A model generated the notes under the pieces. That model saw nothing but the letters and a program-made list of their open reading frames with translations. It searched no databases and had not been told where the DNA came from. Positions 18,408-27,639 of a DNA stretch of 64,000 nt are shown one piece after another. Position numbers and translations under genes: made by a program. The DNA lies in the NCBI GenBank assembly GCA_020636325.1, contig JACJYC010000010.1, forward strand, positions 176,300 through 240,299, given 5' to 3'. The stretch comes from Lewinellaceae bacterium (GTDB lineage: Bacteria; Bacteroidota; Bacteroidia; Chitinophagales; Saprospiraceae). The stretch's first letter is position 1. Every line of letters starts with the position of its first letter.

Positions 18408-18516
18408 TTTTTACCAGTAAAACTTGCTTCAATGGTAACAATAGCCTATTTTTACCACTGAATTTGATTTTGATGGTAAAAATACATTTTTTCACCGATA
18501 GAAAGACCCGACTGTT
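18408..18516. promoter_or_regulatory. Two matched operator palindromes in the CGNR/DinB divergent region
   Basis: Palindrome 1: TTTTTACCA (18408-18416) and TGGTAACAA (18433-18441). Palindrome 2: TTTTTACCA (18449-18457) and TGGTAAAAA (18474-18482), with an arm that extends to a perfect 11 bp. Both have a 16-bp spacer, and the two are offset by 41 bp, close to four helical turns. A TACATTTT element (18483-18490), one mismatch from TAnnTTTG, lies just downstream of palindrome 2 facing the DinB gene. The CGNR regulator is the obvious candidate binder (inference). Confidence 0.7.
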
Positions 18517-19464
18517 ATGTTTTTAAAATCCTACCTGACCGACACCTTTCGGTTTAACGACCGGATGAACCGGCAAATGCTTGCCAAAATAGCCCAATTG
18601 CCCGACCCGGCAGCCGCCGTCCGGCAATTCAGCCATTTGATCAACTCCCAGAACAAATGGTTGGCCCGCATCCTCCAGGCCCCGGATGCACCGGCCATGA
18701 GCTGGTGGGATCCCGTTTATCCTATTGATGAATTAGCGGAAAGATGGCACAAAAGCCTGCAAACATGGCTGGATTTTCTGGATGAAAAAACGGACCAGGA
18801 GATCCGGGCCGAGGTGGAATTCACAGGATACGACGGCTCGCGCTGGATAGCCGCATTATCGGACATCGCGCTGCAACTCAATTACCACGCCATCCACCAC
18901 CGCGCCCAGATGCAGGTCGACATCCGCAACCAGGGCCTGGAACCGGACTTCATTGATTATATAGGTACCAGGTACAGGCGCGTTTCCGCCGATACGCCCT
19001 CCAACCACAAGGTCCTGGAGCTCGTCGCAAAATTCGAGGAGATCCGCAGCGGAACCCCCTGGTACGGCGACAATTTTCAAAAGATCACCGCCGCCGTTAC
19101 CCCCGCCCGCGCCCTGAACCCGGACCACAGCAACAATTCCATCATCCAGATGGTCTGGCACATGATCTACTGGAGAAAGCCGCTTATCGAACGGCTCAAA
19201 GGCAACCTCCAATTTCGCGGCAGGATCGAAGACCCGGACAACTGGCACAAAACCCGCACCTTTGCTGAAACCGACTGGCCCGCAGCCCTGGAAGCCTTCG
19301 AGCAACAACACGAGGAACTGCTGACCCTCCTGCGCGAAAAGGACGACGCCTACCTGACCACCGGTTACCGCGACGGCAATACCATGGCGTGGTTTATTGA
19401 GGGCGTCCTACAGCACGATATTTATCATTTGGGGCAGATTGCGGCTGTAGGTTTAAAGGTGTGA
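18517..19464 (+). CDS. Tandem two-domain DinB-like metalloprotein
   Basis: 315 residues, about twice the usual DinB length. Each half is a four-helix DinB-like domain with its own His triad. The first has H40 (FSHLIN) and H124/H128 (YHAIHHRAQ). The second has H215 (VWHMIYW) and H300/H304 (LQHDIYHLGQ). In this superfamily three His bind a divalent metal, and members include thiol-dependent transferases (BshA-pathway YfiT/BstA types) and damage-induced proteins of unknown chemistry. No frameshift or internal start separates the halves. It is probably controlled by the divergent CGNR regulator. Confidence 0.85.
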   Translation: MFLKSYLTDTFRFNDRMNRQMLAKIAQLPDPAAAVRQFSHLINSQNKWLARILQAPDAPAMSWWDPVYPIDELAERWHKSLQTWLDFLDEKTDQEIRAEVEFTGYDGSRWIAALSDIALQLNYHAIHHRAQMQVDIRNQGLEPDFIDYIGTRYRRVSADTPSNHKVLELVAKFEEIRSGTPWYGDNFQKITAAVTPARALNPDHSNNSIIQMVWHMIYWRKPLIERLKGNLQFRGRIEDPDNWHKTRTFAETDWPAALEAFEQQHEELLTLLREKDDAYLTTGYRDGNTMAWFIEGVLQHDIYHLGQIAAVGLKV

Positions 19465-19481
19465 ATGGGTTGTCGTTTTTG

Positions 19482-19682
19482 TTAACCACTCAGGGCACTC
19501 AGATCACTAAGGCATATTGGTTTCAGCTTAGTGTCCTTAGTGTACTTAGTGGTCTCCCTCCAAACCTTTGTTAACCACTCAGGGCACTCAGATCACTAAG
19601 GCATATTGGTTTCAGCTTAGTGCCCTTAGTGGTCTCCCTCCAAACCTTTGTTAACCACTCAGGACACTCAGATCACTAAGGC
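19482..19682. repeat. ACTAAGG/ACTCAGG repeat: 2.4 copies of an 80-89 bp unit
   Basis: Copy 1 is 19482-19570 (89 bp), copy 2 is 19571-19650 (80 bp), and copy 3 is truncated (19651-19682). Copy 2 lacks exactly one 9-bp sub-unit (TGTACTTAG). Each full copy has a left arm CCACTCAGGGCACTCAG... and a right arm ...CTTAGTGTCCTTAGTG that are complementary, so each can fold into a hairpin. The unit is itself built of 9-bp words. It lies between the 3' ends of the convergent DinB and MarR-GNAT genes. Confidence 0.85.
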
Positions 19683-19698
19683 TGATATTACCCGCGCA

Positions 19699-20631
19699 TC
19701 ACAACTCCAGCTCATACCGATGCTCATACAACGGCTTCCCAAACGCTGTCGACGGCTTTTCCTCCACCAGCCTGAACCCGTGGCGGGTATAAAGCGCTGC
19801 AGCGGCAGGCAATTCATCCACGGTGAGGAGGTAGGCCGACCGGTAACCGCAGGCCCGCAGAAAATCCATGAAAAGGTCCATCAGCTTCTTGCCCAACCCG
19901 ATGCCGCGGTATTCCGGGAGGATGACAAAAAAACGCAGCTGGGCCGCCTCTCCCCGGTTCATCAGCAGGAGAAAGCCGACCATCCGGTTGAGGTGTTCGC
20001 AGACCCAAACCCGCTCGCGGGACGGATCGTATTTTTGGTAGAATTCGCGGACGCTTTCCGCCACGTAGATCTCGAAATCCGGAATATACCCGTACTCCAG
20101 GCCGTAGATCCGGCCGTGCAGGTAGATGACCGAACTGAGATCGCCGGCGCGCAGATCCGTTCTGATCCGGATATCTTCAATGCTGATCTCCTTTCGCCAG
20201 GTGTGGTCCAGGGTATGCCGGAACTGGTCGATGGTAAGCATCAGGCCGGCCAATTGGGCCTGATCGAGGTTGGCGATCATTTTTCCGATCTCCTGCTCCG
20301 AAGACCGGTTGAGTTTATCGAATTCCCGGCGGCCTTTCTCCGTCAATTTCAACAGGTAGGCCCTGCCGTCGTCCGACGACTGTTGCCTGCTGACCAATCC
20401 AAGGCGCTTCAATTTGTTGAGGGTGCGACTGAGGTAACCTTCATCGATCCGGAGCCTTTCCATGATCCCGCGGGCCGTGATCTCCGGGTCGGCATGGATC
20501 TCGAACAAAATCCGGGCCTCCGTCAATGAATACGGGCTTTCCAGGATATGGCTTTCCAATATCCCGATCACATTGGTGTAATACCGGTTGAATGCGCGGA
20601 TCTTTTCGATGTACGGATGAAGGTCGGTCAT
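19699..20631 (-). CDS. MarR-type regulator fused to GNAT acetyltransferase
   Basis: 310 residues. Residues 1 to about 150 form a MarR winged helix: YSLTEARILFEIHADPEITA, RLRIDEGYLSRTLNKLKRLGLV and DGRAYLLKLTEKGR. Residues about 165-310 are a GNAT fold with motif A (FFVILPEYRGIGLGKKLMD), which binds acetyl-CoA, and the late LYTRHGF segment. Such MarR-GNAT fusions are known in many bacteria; the acetylated substrate is unknown. The gene is alone, convergent with the DinB gene and divergent from the tricorn-like protease. Confidence 0.92.
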   Translation of the reverse strand: MTDLHPYIEKIRAFNRYYTNVIGILESHILESPYSLTEARILFEIHADPEITARGIMERLRIDEGYLSRTLNKLKRLGLVSRQQSSDDGRAYLLKLTEKGRREFDKLNRSSEQEIGKMIANLDQAQLAGLMLTIDQFRHTLDHTWRKEISIEDIRIRTDLRAGDLSSVIYLHGRIYGLEYGYIPDFEIYVAESVREFYQKYDPSRERVWVCEHLNRMVGFLLLMNRGEAAQLRFFVILPEYRGIGLGKKLMDLFMDFLRACGYRSAYLLTVDELPAAAALYTRHGFRLVEEKPSTAFGKPLYEHRYELEL

Positions 20632-20969
20632 GGTGCAAATTAAACAGAATTACTTGACAAAGGCAAGTTTTATTGGGTGGTTTGTTGATTACTCCCTTCG
20701 GTCATGTACTTGTTGATTTGCCGCCTTCGCCGAGGCTACGGCCGCCGGAGGGTGATCTGGCCTGCGACGCGGCACGCGAATCGGAGGAATCGAAAAATTG
20801 AGGAATCGAAAAATCGAGGAATCGAGGAATCGAAAAATCGAATCAATCGAACAATCGACCACGCCGCGGCGTGGCGAATCAATCGAATCAATCAAAAAAT
20901 CGGATCAATTCACAAGATTGTTTCTTACCTTTCAGGGTTCATCCATTCATCACCAAATTCATCCGACAC
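20632..20969. repeat. Divergent intergenic region with GAGGAATCG and AATCAATCG arrays
   Basis: No gene is seen. Positions about 20774-20850 hold GAGGAATCGAAAAATC-type units and about 20838-20910 hold AATCAATCGAACAATCG-type units. The second array is interrupted by a perfect 16-bp palindrome CCACGCCGCGGCGTGG (20859-20874). A TACCTTTC (around 20928-20935), one mismatch from TAnnTTTG, may be the -7 element of the protease gene. Confidence 0.6.
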
Positions 20970-23900
20970 ATGAAAAAAACATTATCTGTTCTGGCCATTT
21001 CGGCCCTCATCACGGCCATCGCAGGTGGGCAGGACGCCCCGCTCTGGCTGCGGTATCCGGCCATTTCACCCGACGGCAAAACGATCGTATTCAGCTACGA
21101 GGGCGATCTTTACAAGGTGGACGCCGCCGGCGGTGACGCGATTGTGCTGACCCTGCACGAAGCCCATGATTTCATGCCGGTCTGGTCGCACGACGGTAAG
21201 TCCATCGCCTTTGCCTCCGACCGGTACGGGAATTTCGACATTTTTGTCATGCCGGCAACGGGCGGGGCGGCTACACGGCTGACCTACCACTCCAGCAGCG
21301 AATACCCCAGCGATTTCACCCCCGGCGACGATGCCGTGCTGTATTCGTCCAGCCAGCTCGATGCCGCTTCCAATATGCAGTTTCCCCTTGGCGCATTGCC
21401 GGAACTGTACCGCATTTCCGTCAAAGGCGGGATGCCCCACCAGGTGTTGACCACCCCGGCTCAGGATGCCCGGTACAATGCCGACGGGTCAGTCCTGGTT
21501 TTCCACGACCGCAAGGGGTACGAGGACGAATTCAGGAAACACCATACCTCTTCCATCACCCGCGATGTCTGGAAATACGATTTCAAGGCCGGAACCTACA
21601 CCCAATTGACCTCGTTTGCCGGTGAGGACAGGAACCCCGTATTTGCACCCGACCAGCAGCATCTCTATTACCTGAGCGAGGAAAAGGGCAGTTTCAATGT
21701 CTTTAAAATGGACCTTGCCGACCCGGCACACAACACGCAGGTGACTTTCCTGGATAAAAATCCGGTCCGGTACCTGACGGCCAGCAAGGACGGGCTGCTT
21801 TGCTTCAGCTACGACGGCGAACTCTACACGGTCCGGGAAGGAGAAACGCCCAAAAAAGTAGCGGTCCGCATCGCCGGCGACAACCGGTATAACCCCGAGA
21901 AGATACTCCCCGTCAACGGCGATGTCACCGAGATGACGCTCTCGCCCAACGGCAAGGAAATCGGCTTCATTTTCCGGGGAGAAGTATTCGCGGCTTCGGT
22001 AAAAGAAGGCACTACCCGCCGGATCACCAACACCCCCGAACAGGAACGCTCGGTCAGCTTCAGCCCCGACGGCCGGTCCCTGTTGTACGCCTCCGAACGC
22101 GGCGGCAGCTGGGATTTGTACCGGACAGCCCTTACCCGGGACGAGGAAAAATACTTCTTCAATTCCACTCTACTGAAAGAAGAGGCCCTGCTTTCCACTC
22201 CTGCGGAAGAATTCCAGCCTTCCTGGTCGCCCGACGGCAAGGAGGTGGCCTTTCTGGAAGAGCGCACGACCCTGAAAGTATTGAACCTGGCAACCAAAAA
22301 GGTCCGGGAAATCCTCGGCGGCGACAAGAACTATTCCTACTCCGACGGTGACCAATACTATACCTGGTCGCCCGACGGCAAATGGTTTCTGGTGGAATAC
22401 CTCCAACCCCGGCAATGGATCTCCCAGGTCGGACTGGTCAGCGCCGCGGGCGGTCAGGAGCCCGTCAACCTGACCCAAAGCGGTTACAACAACCTCCAGC
22501 CCAAATGGGCCATGGACGGCAAAATGCTGACCTGGTTCTCCGATCGCGACGGCATGAAGAACGACGCCAGCTGGGGCGGCGAACTGGATGTATACGGCAT
22601 CTACCTGACCCAGGAGGCCTTCGACCGCTACCGGCTGGACAAGGAGGAATTTGACCTTCAGAAGGACAGCGAGAAAAAGGACGATAAGAAAGAGGCGGAA
22701 AAAAAGGACGAGGAGAAACCCAAAAAGACCGAGCCCGTAAAAATCGAGCTCAAGGACATTGAAGACCGCAAAGTCAGGCTGACCCTGCATTCTTCCCGCA
22801 TGGCCGATGCCATTTTATCCAAAGACGGCGAAAAGCTGTTTTACCTCGCCCGTTTCGAAAAAGGGTTCGACCTTTGGCAAAACGACCTCCGAACCAAGGA
22901 AAGCAAGATCCTGCTCAAACTCGGCGCCCAGAATGTCGGCAACCTGCTGATGGATGAAGACGGCAAAAACCTCTTCGTCCTGGCCGACGGCAAGGTTTCA
23001 AAAGTGGAGATCGAAGGCGGCAAGAAGGAACCGGTCAACATCAAGGGTGAGATGGTGCTCAATGAAACCGAGGAGCGCGCTTACCTCTTTGAACATGCCT
23101 GGCGCCAGGTGGTGAAGAAATTCTACCTGCAATCCCTGCACGACGTGAATTGGGATCTTTACAAAAAAACATACGCCCGCTTCCTGCCTTATATCAATAA
23201 CAACTACGATTTTGCGGAGATGCTGAGCGAAATGCTGGGCGAACTGAACGCTTCCCATACCGGCGCAAGATACCGCCCCAAAGTGGAGAACGGCGACGAA
23301 ACCGCAGGCCTCGGGCTTTTCTACGACGAACATTACAGCGGCAACGGCCTGAAGGTCTCCGAAGTCATGGAAAAAAGCCCGGTGGTCAAAAACGGTTCAA
23401 AAATCAAAGCTGGCATTGTGATCGAAAAGATCGACGGTGAAGCCATCACGCAGGAAACCAACTACCACCGCCTCCTCAACCGAAAAGCCGACAAGCCCAC
23501 CCTGCTTTCGCTGTACAATCCAGCCGACGGCAAACGCTGGGAGGAAAGCGTCAAACCCATTACGCCGGGTGAGGAGAATGAACTCCGCTACCGCAGGTGG
23601 GTGGAGCGCTGCCGCCATATGGTCGACAGCCTGTCCAACGGCCGGATCGGCTACGTCCATGTCCGCGGGATGAACGACCCGAGCTACCGCGTGGTCTACG
23701 AGGAGGTGCTGGGCAAAAATGCCGGTAAGGACGCCATTGTGGTAGATACCCGATTCAACGGCGGGGGATGGCTGCACGATGACCTCGCCACCTTCCTCAG
23801 CGGTAAACAATACCTGACCCTCATGCCGCGCGGACAAGACCTGGGCCCGGAACCGCAGTTCAAATGGACCAAACCCTCCGTCGTCGTGATGAGCGAAAGC

Positions 23901-24194
23901 AATTATTCCGATGCCCATATGTTCCCCTATACCTACAAGGCCCTCGGCGTCGGCAAACTGGTCGGCATGCCGGTCCCGGGAACAGGCACGGCCGTCTGGT
24001 GGGAAACCCTGCAGAACGGCATGGTCTTCGGCATCCCGCAAGTGGGCATGCTCGGCACCGACGGCAAATTCCTGGAAAACACCCAGCTGGAACCGGATAT
24101 CAAGGTGATGAACGCCCCCGGCGAGATCAGCAAGGGCCGCGACCAGCAGTTGGAGGAGGCGGTGAAGGAATTGAAGAAGGTGGTCAGACCGTAG
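20970..24194 (+). CDS. Tricorn-like S41 family peptidase
   Basis: 1074 residues from ATG 20970, where a signal-peptide-like helix starts; the upstream in-frame extension falls in the repeat array. The N-terminal half is a double beta-propeller with many SPDGK/SPNGK blades (YPAISPDGKTIVFSYEGDLY, FSPDGRSLLYASERGG). A Lys/Glu-rich linker (about residues 565-590) leads to the C1 helical domain, a PDZ domain (GLFYDEHYSGNGLKV...GIVIEKIDGE) and the S41 core, with RFNGGGW and the presumed nucleophile Ser in ESNYSDAHMFPY. Tricorn degrades oligopeptides released by other proteases. With the S9 peptidase it suggests a peptide-feeding lifestyle. Confidence 0.93.
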   Translation: MKKTLSVLAISALITAIAGGQDAPLWLRYPAISPDGKTIVFSYEGDLYKVDAAGGDAIVLTLHEAHDFMPVWSHDGKSIAFASDRYGNFDIFVMPATGGAATRLTYHSSSEYPSDFTPGDDAVLYSSSQLDAASNMQFPLGALPELYRISVKGGMPHQVLTTPAQDARYNADGSVLVFHDRKGYEDEFRKHHTSSITRDVWKYDFKAGTYTQLTSFAGEDRNPVFAPDQQHLYYLSEEKGSFNVFKMDLADPAHNTQVTFLDKNPVRYLTASKDGLLCFSYDGELYTVREGETPKKVAVRIAGDNRYNPEKILPVNGDVTEMTLSPNGKEIGFIFRGEVFAASVKEGTTRRITNTPEQERSVSFSPDGRSLLYASERGGSWDLYRTALTRDEEKYFFNSTLLKEEALLSTPAEEFQPSWSPDGKEVAFLEERTTLKVLNLATKKVREILGGDKNYSYSDGDQYYTWSPDGKWFLVEYLQPRQWISQVGLVSAAGGQEPVNLTQSGYNNLQPKWAMDGKMLTWFSDRDGMKNDASWGGELDVYGIYLTQEAFDRYRLDKEEFDLQKDSEKKDDKKEAEKKDEEKPKKTEPVKIELKDIEDRKVRLTLHSSRMADAILSKDGEKLFYLARFEKGFDLWQNDLRTKESKILLKLGAQNVGNLLMDEDGKNLFVLADGKVSKVEIEGGKKEPVNIKGEMVLNETEERAYLFEHAWRQVVKKFYLQSLHDVNWDLYKKTYARFLPYINNNYDFAEMLSEMLGELNASHTGARYRPKVENGDETAGLGLFYDEHYSGNGLKVSEVMEKSPVVKNGSKIKAGIVIEKIDGEAITQETNYHRLLNRKADKPTLLSLYNPADGKRWEESVKPITPGEENELRYRRWVERCRHMVDSLSNGRIGYVHVRGMNDPSYRVVYEEVLGKNAGKDAIVVDTRFNGGGWLHDDLATFLSGKQYLTLMPRGQDLGPEPQFKWTKPSVVVMSESNYSDAHMFPYTYKALGVGKLVGMPVPGTGTAVWWETLQNGMVFGIPQVGMLGTDGKFLENTQLEPDIKVMNAPGEISKGRDQQLEEAVKELKKVVRP

Positions 24195-24404
24195 CCAGTT
24201 GTCAGTTGTCAGTTGCCAGTTGCCAGTTGTCAGTTGTCAGTTGTCAGTTGTCAGTCGGGGTGGGGCAACCTTTCGACTTTGCAACGGCAGCGCGGGTGCG
24301 ACCGATTCCGAATCGCCGGCTGTTAAATCAGTAGGCTCAAAACTGCCCACTGGCAACTGACCGCTAATATTTCCTAAATTTGTCCAAACCAACCAAGGAA
24401 CCCG
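24193..24404. repeat. CAGTTGT/CAGTTGC 7-bp array after the protease gene
   Basis: Eight to nine units of CAGTTGT/CAGTTGC run from the protease stop codon (24192-24194) to about 24256. An inverse copy (ACTGGCAACTGAC) sits at about 24349-24361. A TAAATTTG (24375-24382) matches the Bacteroidota -7 consensus and probably starts the next gene's transcript. Confidence 0.8.
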
Positions 24405-26096
24405 ATGGCCTTTTTCCAGAAAATGTGGGCAGCTGTTCAAAGAATTCCGGGTTCCATACCCCGGGAAAGACTCCGGCATTTCGGAACGGGGTTGAAAAAA
24501 TACTTCAGCCTGAATAGCGCGGAAGCCCGGCTGACTTCCCTGGTTTCCTTCCTTTTCCGGCTGGGCGCCCTGCTGTTGATCGTTACGGCTGCCGTTATGA
24601 TCTGGCGCATTTACCGGAATGAGGGCTATACCATCGAATCCTTCAACGTCTGCAAATCGCTGGAACAACAGGGCTTTGACGGTGTGGTCATTGCGCGCCA
24701 ATTGCAGGATGAATACCAGGTAATTAAAAAAGCGGCGGCTTCCGTCAAGGTGGATTCCATCAAAATGAGCGGCGGAGAGGAAGACCCCGAGTTGAACGTG
24801 GCCGTACTGGGCGTCGGCTTTTCGCTCAAAAGCATCAGCTACCACCTTCGCGAATTGGTAGGCCGCCAGAACAACCTGATCCGGGGCGAGATCACCCGGG
24901 CCGACAGTACCCTGGGGCTGACCCTCCGCATGACAGGCATAGAACCGGAAACCTTCATTGAAAAGCTGTCAGGCGGTGAACGGCAGGCCATCGGGCACCT
25001 GCTGGAACGCGCGGCCGAAAAAATACTGGAAAACACCGATCCCTACCGGCTGGCGATTTATTACAACAAACAAAAACAATACGACGACGCTTTGCGGGTA
25101 GTCCGGAAAATGCTGATCGAACGGCCGAAGGAGCGGCATTGGGCCCTGTTTGCCTGGGGAGTGATCCTGACCGAACAGGATGATCCTGAAGGGGCCGTCG
25201 CCAAATATGAGGCGGCCTGCGCGGTAAAACCCGATTTCCCGCTGGCATACCTCCGGCTGGGCGATTGCCTGCAACGAACCGGCCGGGTGGATGAAGCCAT
25301 TGCCGCCTACCAAAAGGGCATCGGTTATGACCCGGGAGAAATCTGGTATTACAATTCTTACGCTTTTGCCTTGAACCGGGCCGGCCGACGGGAAGAAGCG
25401 GATGAGATCATGGCGAAGATCATCCGCGAAGATACCGATCCTCAACGGCAAACCGCCTGGATGCTCAATTGGGCGGAGATGAAGGCCAACCGCGGCGATG
25501 AAAACGGCGCCCGCGAGGTTCTCCGGAAAGTTGCGGACCGCAAAGACGATTTTACGATCGAACACGCCATTGCCCGCCTTTTTCTCGCCTATCTCGAACG
25601 CGATACACCGGCGGTCGTGGCCGCAGCCAACGATGCCCTGATGATCGACCCCAACAACGGATTCGCCCGCCAGTCGGCCATGCAGATCTTTTTTTTCCAC
25701 AAGGAATACGACAAAATGTTCGCGCTGGCCAGAGGGCTGCAAAGGTCGCCGGAAAACTACGGGCAATACCAGAACATCCTCAACCTGACCGCTATGGCCT
25801 TCAACGCCGTAGGCCGCCATGATTCGGCTTTCGTGTATGCCAACCGCTCCATCGCCGAAAATCCAGGCGAAGGCGCCCCCTACTCCACCCTGGCGGAAAC
25901 CTGCGCTTTCACGGGCGACAAAGCGGGATTCTACCTGAACCTGGAAAGGGCCTTCCAGAAAGGAATGTCCGTTGCGGTGATCAACCCGGATGACCGGCCT
26001 TACAATCTTTTTTGGAAAGAGCCGCAATACCAGGCCCTGATCGAAAAATATCGCACCCGGAACAATGCAACAAACGGCACAGTGGCCGAAAATTGA
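24405..26096 (+). CDS. Membrane-anchored TPR protein of unknown function
   Basis: 563 residues. A single membrane helix lies at about 48-68 (SFLFRLGALLLIVTAAVMIW) after a basic N-terminal tail. Residues about 75-215 form a domain I do not recognise (SLEQQGFDGVVIARQLQDEY, FSLKSISYHLRELVG, LTLRMTGIEPETF). TPR repeats follow from about 220 to 540, for example YNKQKQYDDALRVVRKMLIERP, YLRLGDCLQRTGRVDEAIAAYQKGI and NSYAFALNRAGRREEADEIMAKI. TPRs suggest a scaffold role. It is followed after 31 bp by the DUF2911 gene, probably in one transcript. No enzymatic motif is seen. Confidence 0.75.
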   Translation: MAFFQKMWAAVQRIPGSIPRERLRHFGTGLKKYFSLNSAEARLTSLVSFLFRLGALLLIVTAAVMIWRIYRNEGYTIESFNVCKSLEQQGFDGVVIARQLQDEYQVIKKAAASVKVDSIKMSGGEEDPELNVAVLGVGFSLKSISYHLRELVGRQNNLIRGEITRADSTLGLTLRMTGIEPETFIEKLSGGERQAIGHLLERAAEKILENTDPYRLAIYYNKQKQYDDALRVVRKMLIERPKERHWALFAWGVILTEQDDPEGAVAKYEAACAVKPDFPLAYLRLGDCLQRTGRVDEAIAAYQKGIGYDPGEIWYYNSYAFALNRAGRREEADEIMAKIIREDTDPQRQTAWMLNWAEMKANRGDENGAREVLRKVADRKDDFTIEHAIARLFLAYLERDTPAVVAAANDALMIDPNNGFARQSAMQIFFFHKEYDKMFALARGLQRSPENYGQYQNILNLTAMAFNAVGRHDSAFVYANRSIAENPGEGAPYSTLAETCAFTGDKAGFYLNLERAFQKGMSVAVINPDDRPYNLFWKEPQYQALIEKYRTRNNATNGTVAEN

Positions 26097-26127
26097 TCGT
26101 CGCCGCATGCATTGACCACAACAAAAA

Positions 26128-27639
26128 ATGAAACGGATGAAAAAGAATGTCCTCTTTTCCTTACTGCTGCTGACCAGCGCCGGCGCCTTTTCCCAAAACC
26201 TGAAAACGCCGTCGGTCAGTCCGCCTGCCAGGTTGGACCAGCAGATCGGTCTGACCAATACCACCCTGATCTACAGCCGGCCGGGCGTCAAGGGGCGCAA
26301 GGTTTTCGGCGAACTGGTCCCCTTCGGCCAGGTCTGGCGGTCCGGCGCCAATGAAGCCACCAAGATCCGGTTCGACCGGCCGGTCTTCATCGACATCAAC
26401 AAGCTCGACCCCGGCGCCTACGGGATCTATTCCATCCCCGGCGCAGCCGAATGGACCTGGATCATCAGCCGGGATACCGCGCTCTGGGGCGACCGGGGCT
26501 ATAATCCCGACCACGACCTCCTCCGCTTCAAGGTCAAACCCGAATCCCTCGGCGAACGGGTCGAAACCCTGGAATTCCGCTGGATGAACATTGCGACCGA
26601 ACGCGCCGAACTCGTCCTGGAATGGGAATACACCCGCGTGCGGCTTCCCGTCCGCTTTTACACCCAGGACCAGATGGCCCTTTTGATCGAAAGCCACCTG
26701 GGCGATCAGGCCAAAGGGCAGGATTACTACCAGGCCGCCCGGTACTACCTCGACAACGGGCTTGACGGCATGCAGGCCCTGCGGTGGATCAATAAAGCCA
26801 TAGAAATGAACGGCGAACAAGCCGGCATGCTCCGCTACAAAGGCCTGCTGGAGCTCAGCCTGAAGGATACGGCCTCAGCCGTTGTCAGCCTGAACAAGTC
26901 CCTGGACCTCGCACGGCAGATCCCGAACGCCGATTATATCCGGATGAACGAGTTCAGCCTCCAAAGCCTGTCCCGGACCCCGGCGCCACTGCCCGCGCAG
27001 GAGATCCTCGCCCGCAGCATCGCCTGGCACGACCCGGGGCACAAATGGGAAAACGGCAGCCTGTCGCTGTCCCTCTACGAATCCAGGCCGGGCAACGGCT
27101 ACCGGCTGTCGGACATCCTGATCGACAACGAACACGGCGTATTTGAAATGACCCGCCGCCAGGAGAAGGAGCTCATCTACCGGCGCAGCAGCCCGGAAGG
27201 CTGCGAGGTCATGGTCAACGGCGCCGAAAAATTCTTCCCGCAGGCCGAGGATATCCAAACCCTCCGGTGCAAGGACAATGCGCGTTATTCCAACTATTAT
27301 TCCTACCTCTGGGGGCTGCCGATGAAGCTCAAGGATCCTGGCGCGATCGTTGCGCCGACCGCTTACGTCCGGGATTTTTACGGTCGCCAGCTGTACGAGG
27401 TCCACGTGACCTACGCCGAAGGGGTGGGTTCCGACAGTTGGTATTTTTATTTCGATCCGGTGAATTTCGCTTTGTCCGGCTACCGGTTCTACCACAACGA
27501 AAGCGCCGGCGACGGTGAATACATCCTCCTGGAAGGCGAAACAGAGGTCGACGGCTTCCGCATTCCCTCGAAACGCCATTGGTACACCCATCAGGGCAGG
27601 GCTTACCTGGGAACAGACGAGGTGATTTTGAAGAACTAG
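26128..27639 (+). CDS. DUF2911 protein with C-terminal DUF6503-like domain
   Basis: 503 residues, with a second possible Met three codons in. The signal peptide ends at AFSQN. Residues about 30-175 are DUF2911 (PSVSPPARLDQQIGLTNTTLIYSRPGVKGRKVFG, FGQVWRSGANEATKIRF). A short TPR-like helical stretch (about 190-270) follows. The C-terminal third (LARSIAWHDPGHKWEN, then YNYYSYLWGLPMKLKDPG-like sequence and GYRFYHNESAGDGEYILLEG) resembles DUF6503, which is normally a separate lipoprotein-like protein. Neither family has a known reaction. The stop codon TAG is the first unit of a GTAAGTT array. Confidence 0.75.
   Translation: MKRMKKNVLFSLLLLTSAGAFSQNLKTPSVSPPARLDQQIGLTNTTLIYSRPGVKGRKVFGELVPFGQVWRSGANEATKIRFDRPVFIDINKLDPGAYGIYSIPGAAEWTWIISRDTALWGDRGYNPDHDLLRFKVKPESLGERVETLEFRWMNIATERAELVLEWEYTRVRLPVRFYTQDQMALLIESHLGDQAKGQDYYQAARYYLDNGLDGMQALRWINKAIEMNGEQAGMLRYKGLLELSLKDTASAVVSLNKSLDLARQIPNADYIRMNEFSLQSLSRTPAPLPAQEILARSIAWHDPGHKWENGSLSLSLYESRPGNGYRLSDILIDNEHGVFEMTRRQEKELIYRRSSPEGCEVMVNGAEKFFPQAEDIQTLRCKDNARYSNYYSYLWGLPMKLKDPGAIVAPTAYVRDFYGRQLYEVHVTYAEGVGSDSWYFYFDPVNFALSGYRFYHNESAGDGEYILLEGETEVDGFRIPSKRHWYTHQGRAYLGTDEVILKN

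Noticed and set aside
19482..19682. Possible CRISPR or phage attachment repeats
   Set aside because: The 80-89 bp units are contiguous, built of 9-bp words and self-complementary. There are no spacers, integrase or tRNA.
20871..20969. Upstream in-frame extension of the tricorn-like protease
   Set aside because: It runs through the AATCAATCG array. The signal-like helix begins at 20970.
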